NCBI RefSeq assembly: GCF_010998615.1
Contig: NZ_JAAEAH010000011.1
Span: 62,001 to 126,000 of the forward strand
Length of the DNA stretch: 64,000 nt
Reading direction: 5' to 3'
Source: Myxococcus sp. CA023
GTDB lineage: Bacteria > Myxococcota > Myxococcia > Myxococcales > Myxococcaceae
The notes under the pieces: generated by a model
Seen by the model: only the letters and a program-made list of their open reading frames with translations
Database searches by the model: none
Told to the model about the DNA's origin: nothing
Position numbers and translations under genes: made by a program
Shown: piece after piece, positions 57,615 through 64,000 of the stretch
Numbering within the stretch: position 1 is the stretch's first letter
Layout: each line of letters opens with the position of its first letter

Positions 57615-58850
57615 ATGGACTTCGAGCCCAGTGAGCGAGCCAAGGACTACCTGGAGCGCGTGAAGCGCTTCATGAGCGAGCACATCCTGCCGGCGGAGGC
57701 CCGCTATCACGAAGAACTCCGAGCCACCGCCCAGGGGGGCGACTGGAAGACGTGGCGCGTGCCGCCCGTCATGGAAGAGCTCAAGGCCAAGGCGAAGGCC
57801 GAGGGCCTGTGGAACCTGTTCCTCCCAGACGAGAAGCTCGGCGCCGGGCTCAGCACGCTCGAATACGCCCCCATCGCCGAGGAGACGGGCCGCAGCTTCA
57901 TCGCCCCCGAGGTCTTCAACTGCAGCGCCCCGGACACCGGCAACATGGAGGTGCTCTGGAAGTACGGCTCCGAGGCCCAGCAGGAGCGCTGGCTGAAGCC
58001 GCTGCTGGCCGCAGACATCCGCTCGGTGTTCTGTATGACGGAGCCGGACGTGGCCTCGTCGGATGCCACCAACATGGCGGCCACCGCCATCGTCGACGGC
58101 GACGAGGTCGTCCTCAATGGCAGCAAGTGGTGGTCCAGCGGCCTGGGGCACCCCAACGCGAAGGTGGTCATCTTCATGGCCCGCACTCCCGACACTGGAG
58201 GGGACCGCCACCACCAGCACTCCATGGTGCTGGTGCCACTGGACGCGCCGGGCGTGAACATCCGCCGCATGCTCCCCGTCTACGGCGACTACGACGCGCC
58301 CCACGGCCACGGCGAGGTGCACTTCGACAACGTGCGCGTACCGCGCGACAACATCATCGCCGGACCGGGGATGGGCTTCGAGATTGCCCAGGGCCGGCTC
58401 GGACCGGGGCGCATCCACCACTGCATGCGCTGCATCGGAGCCGCGGAGCGGTCCCTGGAGCTGATGATTGACCGAGGCATGAAGCGCACGGCCTTCGGGA
58501 AACCGCTACTCAACCTGGGTGGAAACCGCGAGAAGGTGGCTGAGGCGCGCATCGCCATCGACCAGGCACGGCTGCTGACGCTCTACGCGGCCTGGAAGAT
58601 GGACCAGGTGGGAGCGCTCGGCGCCATGACGGAGATTTCCGCCATCAAGGTCGTCGCGCCAAGTGTCCTCCAGAAGGTGGTGGACGACGCCATCCAGCTT
58701 CACGGCGGCGCGGGTGTATCCCAAGATACGCCGCTGGCGGGATTCTTCGCCCAGGCGCGCAGCCTGCGCCTCGCGGATGGCCCGGACGAAGTGCACAAGG
58801 GTCTCATTGCCCGCATCGAGCTGTCGAAGCGGGGGTTCTCCCGGAGCTGA
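57615..58850 (+). CDS. Acyl-CoA dehydrogenase, ACAD10/11-like
   Basis: The 411-residue FAD enzyme has ACAD features: CMTEPDVASSDATN (FAD/substrate loop), GHGEVHFDNVRVP, and a C-terminal QLHGGAGVSQDTPLA with FAD contact. ATG 57615 with AGGA eight bases upstream fits the typical MDFEPSERAKDYLERV start, better than 57564, which would leave only eight bases to the divergent LysR gene. It starts an operon with an SDR, a phosphotransferase and a histidine phosphatase. In the ACAD10/11 and bacterial LvaC systems, such an ACAD removes phosphate from 4-phosphoacyl-CoA rather than oxidising it. Confidence 0.92.
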   Translation: MDFEPSERAKDYLERVKRFMSEHILPAEARYHEELRATAQGGDWKTWRVPPVMEELKAKAKAEGLWNLFLPDEKLGAGLSTLEYAPIAEETGRSFIAPEVFNCSAPDTGNMEVLWKYGSEAQQERWLKPLLAADIRSVFCMTEPDVASSDATNMAATAIVDGDEVVLNGSKWWSSGLGHPNAKVVIFMARTPDTGGDRHHQHSMVLVPLDAPGVNIRRMLPVYGDYDAPHGHGEVHFDNVRVPRDNIIAGPGMGFEIAQGRLGPGRIHHCMRCIGAAERSLELMIDRGMKRTAFGKPLLNLGGNREKVAEARIAIDQARLLTLYAAWKMDQVGALGAMTEISAIKVVAPSVLQKVVDDAIQLHGGAGVSQDTPLAGFFAQARSLRLADGPDEVHKGLIARIELSKRGFSRS

Positions 58851-58855
58851 CGGCC

Positions 58856-59680
58856 ATGGCAACTCAACGCATCTTCATCACCGGTGGTGCCAGCGGACTT
58901 GGCAAGGCCATCGCCGTGCGCTTCGCTCGCGCCGGCTGGAAGGTCTGCATCGGCGACGTCAACGACACCCGCGGCGAGGAGGCATTGAAGGAGCTCTCCG
59001 CGTTGGCGCCCCAGGCCCATTACCTGCGCTGTGACGTGCGGCGTGAGGAGGACCTGCGCGAGGCCCTGGACTGGCTCACGGCGCAGTGGGGCGGCGTGGA
59101 CGTAGTCATCAACAACGCTGGTGTCGCGCAGGCCGGCGCCATCGAAGACGTGTCGATTGACGACTGGCAGTGGATCATCGACATCAACCTGCTGGGCGTC
59201 GTGCGTGGGTGCAAGGTGTTCACGCCTGCCTTCAAGAAGCAGGGCCACGGCCACATCGTCAACGTGGCATCCATGGCGGGCCTGCTCGATGTGCCGCTGA
59301 TGAGCAGCTACAACGCGACCAAGGCCGCCGTCGTGTCGCTGTCCGAGACGCTGCACAACGAACTGGCGGAGTACGGCATCGGCGTCAGCGTCGTGTGCCC
59401 GTCCTTCTTCAAGACGAACCTGGGTGATTCGCTGCGCACCACGGACCCTCGGCTGGGGGCCACCATGGCGCGGCTGCTGGAGCGCTCCGCCATCACCGCG
59501 GATGACATCGCCAACGACGTCTTCGACGCGGTGGCCGAGCGCGGTTTCTACATCCTGCCCCACGCGGACGGCCGCAGGGCCTGGCGGATGAAGCGCCTGC
59601 TGCCACGCGACCTCTACGCGTGGGTCATGCGCCGGAACACGCGGGGCATGCGCCCTGGCGCGCATCCAAAGGCCGGCTGA
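58856..59680 (+). CDS. Short-chain dehydrogenase/reductase
   Basis: The 274-residue classical SDR has the cofactor motif TGGASGLG (9-16), NNAG (86-89), and the catalytic triad S139, Y152 and K156 (YNATK). The end extends beyond a minimal SDR with a basic helix (WRMKRLLPRDLYAWVMRR). It starts five bases after the ACAD gene. In a 4-hydroxyacid pathway it could reduce 4-ketoacyl-CoA or oxidise a hydroxy group. The specific substrate cannot be read from sequence. Confidence 0.94.
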   Translation: MATQRIFITGGASGLGKAIAVRFARAGWKVCIGDVNDTRGEEALKELSALAPQAHYLRCDVRREEDLREALDWLTAQWGGVDVVINNAGVAQAGAIEDVSIDDWQWIIDINLLGVVRGCKVFTPAFKKQGHGHIVNVASMAGLLDVPLMSSYNATKAAVVSLSETLHNELAEYGIGVSVVCPSFFKTNLGDSLRTTDPRLGATMARLLERSAITADDIANDVFDAVAERGFYILPHADGRRAWRMKRLLPRDLYAWVMRRNTRGMRPGAHPKAG

Positions 59681-59697
59681 ACAAGGGGCCATCACGC

Positions 59698-60771
59698 ATG
59701 CCACCGACCGCGACCATCGACCCCGCTGGCGCCGTGCGCCCGGGTGAGGAGCTGAACCTCCCCGCCGTGGATGCCTGGCTCAAGGCCCAGGTCCCCACGC
59801 TGGAGGGCACCCCGGAAGTCACGCAGTACGCGGGCGGTGCCTCCAACTGGACGTACCGGCTGAAGTACGCCAACCGGGACCTCATCCTGCGCCGCCCTCC
59901 CGCGGGGACGAAGGCGAAGTCGGCGCACGACATGGCCCGTGAGTACACGGTGCAGCAGGCGCTGAAGCCGGCCTATCCCGTCGTCCCCACCATGGTGGGC
60001 CTGTGCCAGGACCCGGCCGTGATGGGCTCCGACTTCTACGTCATGGAGCGCATCGAGGGGCTCATCCCGCGCAAGCACCTGCCCCGGGGGCTGGCGCTGG
60101 ACGCGAAGCAGACGCGGACGCTGTGCCTCAACGTCATCGCCAAGCTCGTGGAGCTGCACGCCGTGGACCCGGTGGCGGTGGGCCTGACGTCACTGGGCAA
60201 GGGGCCGGGCTATCCCACGCGGCAGGTGGAGGGCTGGTCGGCGCGCTACGAGAAGGCACAGACGTGGAACGTCGCCAGCTTCCGCTACGTGCGCGACTGG
60301 CTCAAGGCGAACACGCCCGCGGACATCGCCACGTGCGTCATCCACAACGACTGGCGCTTCGACAACGTGGTGCTCGCTCCGGAGGAGCCCACGCGCATCA
60401 TCGGCGTGCTCGACTGGGAGATGGCCACCCTGGGTGACCCGCTGATGGACCTGGGCAGCGCGCTGGCCTATTGGGTCCATGCCGACGACGACTTCCTGAT
60501 GCGCTCCACGCGGCGCCAACCCACGCACCTGCCCGGCATGCTCCGGCGCGAGGAGGTCGTGGCGTACTACCTGGACCAGACGAAGCTGAAGCCCGCCAAC
60601 TGGACCTTCTACGAGGTGTTCGGCCTCTTCCGGCTCGCCGTCATCGCCCAGCAAATCTACTACCGCTACCACCACAAGCAGACGCGCAACCCCGCGTTCA
60701 AGAACTTCTGGGTGCTGGTCAACTACCTGGGCTGGCGCTGCCACCGGCTCATCCGGAAGGGGGCGCGCTGA
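59698..60771 (+). CDS. APH-family kinase (phosphotransferase), ACAD10/LvaA-like
   Basis: The 357-residue protein has the aminoglycoside-phosphotransferase/choline-kinase fold: catalytic HNDWRFDN (from H216, D218), the DWE metal motif in VLDWEMATLGDP (about 239), and the N-terminal glycine-rich region YAGGASNWTYRL for ATP. In human ACAD10/11 and in Pseudomonas LvaA this domain phosphorylates the 4-hydroxyl of hydroxyacyl-CoA. ATG 59698 is 17 bases after the SDR stop. Its stop overlaps the ATG of the phosphatase gene (TGATG). Confidence 0.92.
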   Translation: MPPTATIDPAGAVRPGEELNLPAVDAWLKAQVPTLEGTPEVTQYAGGASNWTYRLKYANRDLILRRPPAGTKAKSAHDMAREYTVQQALKPAYPVVPTMVGLCQDPAVMGSDFYVMERIEGLIPRKHLPRGLALDAKQTRTLCLNVIAKLVELHAVDPVAVGLTSLGKGPGYPTRQVEGWSARYEKAQTWNVASFRYVRDWLKANTPADIATCVIHNDWRFDNVVLAPEEPTRIIGVLDWEMATLGDPLMDLGSALAYWVHADDDFLMRSTRRQPTHLPGMLRREEVVAYYLDQTKLKPANWTFYEVFGLFRLAVIAQQIYYRYHHKQTRNPAFKNFWVLVNYLGWRCHRLIRKGAR

Positions 60772-61463
60772 TGGGCGTGGTGTATCTGGTCCGGCACGGA
60801 CAGGCCTCGTTCGGCGCGGCGAACTACGACCAACTGTCGGAGACAGGCCTCGTACAGGCCCGGGTGCTCGGCGAGTCCCTGCGCGAGCGGCTGCCCCGCG
60901 TGGACGCCGTCGTCACCGGCACCATGGCGCGGCACCGGCAGACAGCGGAGGCGTGCCTCGCCGCGCTCGGCTGCGGCACCGTGGCCGTGCAGACGGCGGG
61001 CTTCAACGAGTTCGACCACGAGGAAATCGTCGCCCGGCACACGCCACGCTACGCGGACCCGGATGTGCTCCGAGCGGAGCTGTCACGGACGGAGTCACCC
61101 CGGCGCGCCTACCAGGCGCTCTTCTCCGACGCCGTGGCCCGCTGGGTGGCCGGCCAGCACGACGCGGAGTACACCGAGCCCTGGTCCGCCTTCGGCGAGC
61201 GGTGCCGCCGCGCGCTGGATGCCCTCATCCAGAAGATGGGCGCGTCGAAGAACGCGCTCGTCTTCACCTCCGGGGGCACCATCACCGCCATCTGCCAGGA
61301 GCTGCTCCGCATCCCCGACGAGCACGCCTTCCGCCTCAACCTGACGCTGGCGAACTGCGGCCTCACCAAGGTCATCTACAGCGAGCGCGGCCGTTATCTG
61401 TCCACGCTCAACGAGCACAGCCACTTCGAAGGCGCCCAGCGCGCGCTGCTCACATACCGCTGA
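60771..61463 (+). CDS. Histidine phosphatase family protein
   Basis: The 230-residue protein has the phosphoglycerate-mutase-like signature YLVRHGQASFG, with R8, H9 and G10, the phospho-accepting histidine, a second arginine in MARHRQTAEAC, and an EFDHEEIVARH segment. The family covers phosphatases with wide specificity. Translational overlap with the kinase gene places it in the 4-hydroxyacyl operon, where it may act on a phosphorylated intermediate or on an unrelated small phosphate. It overlaps slightly with the convergent repair gene at its end. Confidence 0.9.
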   Translation: MGVVYLVRHGQASFGAANYDQLSETGLVQARVLGESLRERLPRVDAVVTGTMARHRQTAEACLAALGCGTVAVQTAGFNEFDHEEIVARHTPRYADPDVLRAELSRTESPRRAYQALFSDAVARWVAGQHDAEYTEPWSAFGERCRRALDALIQKMGASKNALVFTSGGTITAICQELLRIPDEHAFRLNLTLANCGLTKVIYSERGRYLSTLNEHSHFEGAQRALLTYR

Positions 61464-62310
61464 GCGGCGCGCCGTCGTACCGCAAGTCCTCCCACGCCAG
61501 CATCGCCCGCTTGCGTGAGGCGCCCCAGCGGTACTCCCCGAAGACGCCCGTCTTGCGCAGCACGCGGTGACAGGGAATCAAGAGCCCCACGGGGTTCTCG
61601 CCTACCGCCGAACCCACCGCGCGCATCGCCTTGGGCTTTCCAATGGCGCGTGCGAGGTCCTCGTACGTCGTCACCTCGCCCGACGGCACCCGCAGCAGCG
61701 CCTGCCACACCTGCACCTGGAAGGGCGTGCCCCGCACCAGCACCGACAAGGGGCTCGACTCCGAGCCACCGTGCCCCGCCTGGAAGATGCGCTCCATCCA
61801 TGGCGCCGTGCCCTCGGCGGACGCCTCGAACGTGGCGCGCGGCCACTGCTTGCGCAGCGAGGCGAGCGCCTCCTCCTCTGACTCACCCGAGAGGAAGTGC
61901 AGGCCGCAGATGCCACGCTCGCAGACGGCGAGCAGACACGCGCCGAACGGTGACAGGTGGACGCCATGGCGCACGGTGAGCCCTTCACCGCCCAGCTTGT
62001 ATTCCCCCGGTGTCATCGACGTCAGCGTCACGAAGAGTTCATGCAGCCGGCCGCTGCCCGACAAGCCGACCTCCAGCGACGTCTCCAGCACGCTGCGACG
62101 CTCGTCGAGCAGGCGCCGGGCCGAGCTCAGCGTGTGAACCTGGATGAAGCGCTTGGGGCTGATGCCCGCCCAGCGCGAGAAGAGCCGCTGGAAGTGGAAG
62201 GTGCTCAGCCCCACGTGCGCGGCCACGTCGTCCAGGGACGGCTGCTCGCGCGCATGTGCGTCGAGGTAGAGGATGGCTTGTTCGATACGGGCGTAGTCGC
62301 TGGATGCCAT
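61450..62310 (-). CDS. AraC-type regulator fused to O6-methylguanine-DNA methyltransferase (Ada-like)
   Basis: The 286-residue protein has an N-terminal AraC HTH (about 1-105, STFHFQRLFSRWAGISPKRFIQ) and a C-terminal MGMT domain with active-site C247 in the PCHRV motif (LIPCHRVLRKTG). It lacks the N-terminal zinc/phosphotriester domain of E. coli Ada, so it resembles shorter Ada/AdaB-type fusions. It repairs O6-alkylguanine and may be a transcription factor at once. AGGAGCATCGGC before ATG 62310 supports this start; a longer frame reaches 62454. Confidence 0.93.
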   Translation of the reverse strand: MASSDYARIEQAILYLDAHAREQPSLDDVAAHVGLSTFHFQRLFSRWAGISPKRFIQVHTLSSARRLLDERRSVLETSLEVGLSGSGRLHELFVTLTSMTPGEYKLGGEGLTVRHGVHLSPFGACLLAVCERGICGLHFLSGESEEEALASLRKQWPRATFEASAEGTAPWMERIFQAGHGGSESSPLSVLVRGTPFQVQVWQALLRVPSGEVTTYEDLARAIGKPKAMRAVGSAVGENPVGLLIPCHRVLRKTGVFGEYRWGASRKRAMLAWEDLRYDGAPLSGM

Positions 62311-62476
62311 GCCGATGCTCCTGGGATGCGCTTCGCGAAAACGTATGTCCGCCAACACATGGTGGAGCAACCCGGTTCTTGCGCTGTCCTCGCGCGCCGG
62401 GCGTGCGATGACATGAGGTGTCATTGTGCAACAACCGGAAACTCCACCCCGCACGTCGCCTCAGACAAGGAGCGTC

Positions 62477-62845
62477 ATGCTTCCAGAGGAAGACTTCCTG
62501 GCCGCGGAAGAGGCGCTGAGACAGGCCATGCTCTCGAGCGATGTCGCTGCGCTCGACGCCCTCCTCTCCGACGACCTCCTCTTCGTCAGCCACACCGGCC
62601 GCGTCCTCGACAAGGAAGCCGACCTGGAATCGCATCGCTCGGGAGCCCTGCGCCTCACACGGGTGGACTTCACCGACACACACTTCCGCTACCTCTCCGC
62701 GGGCGCCGTGGTCATCGTCCATGCCGCGCTATCCGGTGAGTTCCAGGGAGCCCACTTCGAAGGGAGCTTCCGCTACACGCGCGTGTGGCAGGTTGTGGAC
62801 GACGCGCCCCAGGTCGTCGCGGCCCAGTGCACGGCGGTGGGTTGA
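62477..62845 (+). CDS. Nuclear-transport-factor-2-like (DUF4440/SnoaL) protein
   Basis: The 122-residue protein has the NTF2-like cone fold pattern: a helix EDFLAAEEALRQAMLSSDVAALDALLSDDLLFV, then beta strands with VDFTDTHFRYLSAGAVVIVHAALSGEF and FRYTRVWQVVDDAP. DUF4440 and SnoaL proteins have varied roles, including ketosteroid isomerase-like catalysis and small-ligand binding. AAGGAGCGTC before ATG 62477 fixes the start. It is divergent from the Ada-like gene with a 166-base gap and has no operon partner. Confidence 0.88.
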   Translation: MLPEEDFLAAEEALRQAMLSSDVAALDALLSDDLLFVSHTGRVLDKEADLESHRSGALRLTRVDFTDTHFRYLSAGAVVIVHAALSGEFQGAHFEGSFRYTRVWQVVDDAPQVVAAQCTAVG

Positions 62846-63130
62846 CTTGACTCCTGAGAGACGAGCGCTTATCCGTTAGCGCCAATGACGTCGCTAAGCG
62901 CCATGTGTCGAATGTCGATGCCGGGTGGGCTCTCGCCCTCCAGGTTCGGCTGATGTCCGTCCGACCCTGGTGAGCCTCCGAGCCCATCCACCCGCGAGGG
63001 TTGGTGGGCTCCGTCGTTTCTGGACACGCGCCCCCTGCTCTCCACGCGCGCCTCCACCTGACGGCACGCCGTCTTCTCCCAGCCCTCACCTTCAGGAGGG
63101 CCGTTCCCGCATCGCCCCCGGAGAGTCTCC
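62846..63130 (+). promoter_or_regulatory. Long leader of metX, 285 bases, with alternative hairpins
   Basis: GCGCTTA (62865-62871) can pair with TAAGCGC (62895-62901), while TTAGCG (62877-62882) can pair with CGCTAA (62892-62897). The two pairings exclude each other, as in attenuation-type leaders. A GGAG seven bases before the GTG at 63131 is the ribosome-binding site. I could not match the known SAM or SAH riboswitch consensus, so a riboswitch is not called. Confidence 0.4.
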
Positions 63131-64000
63131 GTGTCCACCACCCACCTTCCCGCCCCGCGCGTCTTCGACGTCTCCCTGCCCGACTTGACGCTGGAGGCAG
63201 GTGCCCGCCTCACGAACCACCTCGTCCGCGGCTGGTGGTGGGGCCCCGCGGAAGACGTCCCCTGGCTCGAGTCGCGCGCACGCGTCCTCTCCGAGGACGA
63301 AGCCCAGGCGAGCGCGCTGCGCGTCGTCCGCCGCACCGTGGCCGAACAGCAGGCGCTCGCGGCGGGAGCCCGTCATCGAGGCCCGGCCCGAGCCCCCGCG
63401 CCCATCCCCACGGTGCTGCTGGTCCACGCGCTCACCGGCGACATGCGCGCGGGCGGCAAGGGCGGCTGGTGGGAGCCACTCATTGGCCCGCGGCGCGCGC
63501 TGGACCCTTCCCGCGTGCGGCTCCTGTGCTTCAACAACCTGGGCTCCTGCTACGGCACCAGCGGCCCCGCCGACGAGGGCTTCCCGCTGCGGACGGACGA
63601 CGCGCGCTTCGGTCCGCCGTTGCCGCTGCCCAAGGGCGACCTGAGCCAGGACGAACAGCGCCTGCCCGCCACCGTCACGCCGTGGGACCAGGCCCGGAGC
63701 ATCCTGCTGGCCATGGACGCGCTGGGTCTGGACGAAGTGGAGCTCGTCACCGGCGGCTCACTGGGCGGCATGGTGGTGCTCTGCCTCGCGGCGTTGGCGC
63801 CGGAGCGCTTCGCGCGACTCTTCCCCATCGCCACCACGGAGTCCGCCACCGCGTGGGTGGTGGGCCTCAACCACGTGGCGCGGCAGGCCCTGCTGATGGA
63901 CCCGGGCTTCCCCGAGTCCCCCCGCCGGGGCCTGGAATTGGCCCGGCAGCTCGCGATGCTCACCTACCGCGCGGAGCCCGGCCTGGAAGCGCTCCAGGGC
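63131..64000 (+). CDS. metX: Homoserine O-acetyltransferase, partial (3' end outside window)
   Basis: The first 290 residues of an alpha/beta-hydrolase acyltransferase of methionine synthesis are visible. Features are PTVLLVHALTGD (oxyanion region), GGWWEPLIGPRRALDP, NNLGSCYGTSGPAD, the nucleophile elbow GGSLGGM with S210, and TPWDQARSILLAMDALG. These fit MetX, which acetylates homoserine for trans-sulfuration; succinyltransferase activity cannot be ruled out because MetX specificities vary. The start is GTG 63131. It continues to the window end without a stop. Confidence 0.93.
   Translation, partial: MSTTHLPAPRVFDVSLPDLTLEAGARLTNHLVRGWWWGPAEDVPWLESRARVLSEDEAQASALRVVRRTVAEQQALAAGARHRGPARAPAPIPTVLLVHALTGDMRAGGKGGWWEPLIGPRRALDPSRVRLLCFNNLGSCYGTSGPADEGFPLRTDDARFGPPLPLPKGDLSQDEQRLPATVTPWDQARSILLAMDALGLDEVELVTGGSLGGMVVLCLAALAPERFARLFPIATTESATAWVVGLNHVARQALLMDPGFPESPRRGLELARQLAMLTYRAEPGLEALQG

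Noticed and set aside
62846-63130. SAM-I/SAM-II/SAH riboswitch before metX
   Set aside because: I could not match the conserved core of any of these; only generic hairpins are visible.

Overview
The window is about 64 kb of very GC-rich, densely coding DNA with strong G/C third-position bias. GTG starts, four-base operon overlaps (ATGA/TGATG) and short gaps are common. The gene content points to a myxobacterium of the Myxococcus/Corallococcus type: several NtrC-type sigma-54 activators, a giant Ser/Thr kinase-ATPase, an RpoH-like sigma factor, many lipoproteins and secreted proteins, and a 2144-residue repeat protein. This assignment comes from gene content and codon style, not from a database search. 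I saw no tRNA, rRNA, CRISPR array, insertion sequence or prophage.

Region 1 (1-9.9 kb): a histidine kinase (cut by the window edge) and an NtrC-type regulator, a small membrane protein, then an acetate module of outer-membrane porin, acetyl-CoA synthetase, DUF485 protein and ActP symporter. A near-consensus sigma-54 promoter and upstream GTTACC/GGTAAC inverted repeats precede the porin, which suggests direct control by an enhancer-binding protein, plausibly the neighbouring regulator. A voltage-gated K+ channel with a C-terminal zinc ribbon and an ETHE1-like sulfur dioxygenase follow.

Region 2 (9.9-28.6 kb): a hairpin repeat, an orphan N6-adenine methyltransferase, Cu/Zn superoxide dismutase, a VWA/amidotransferase-like protein with a DUF4159 partner, a four-gene run ending in an unusual beta-ketoacyl synthase, an OM lipoprotein, an RpoH-like sigma factor divergent from a DEAD-box helicase with three DbpA-type RNA-binding domains, an XRE regulator, glutamate dehydrogenase, threonine dehydratase and a secreted gluzincin.

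Region 3 (28.7-46.6 kb): the giant repeat protein, a YceI/DODA-dioxygenase pair divergent from a V4R-type sigma-54 activator, a degenerate rhomboid, two small proteins, a thiolase, a DsbA-fold isomerase and a 1236-residue kinase/AAA protein.

Region 4 (46.8-64 kb): a trypsin-like lipoprotein, a stand-alone receiver, DUF488, a five-gene ureide operon that has a flavoprotein but no classical uricase, P5C dehydrogenase, an aldose epimerase, the second hairpin repeat, a LysR regulator divergent from an ACAD/SDR/kinase/phosphatase operon resembling 4-hydroxyacyl-CoA (levulinate-type) catabolism, an Ada-like repair/regulator protein, an NTF2-like protein and the start of metX.
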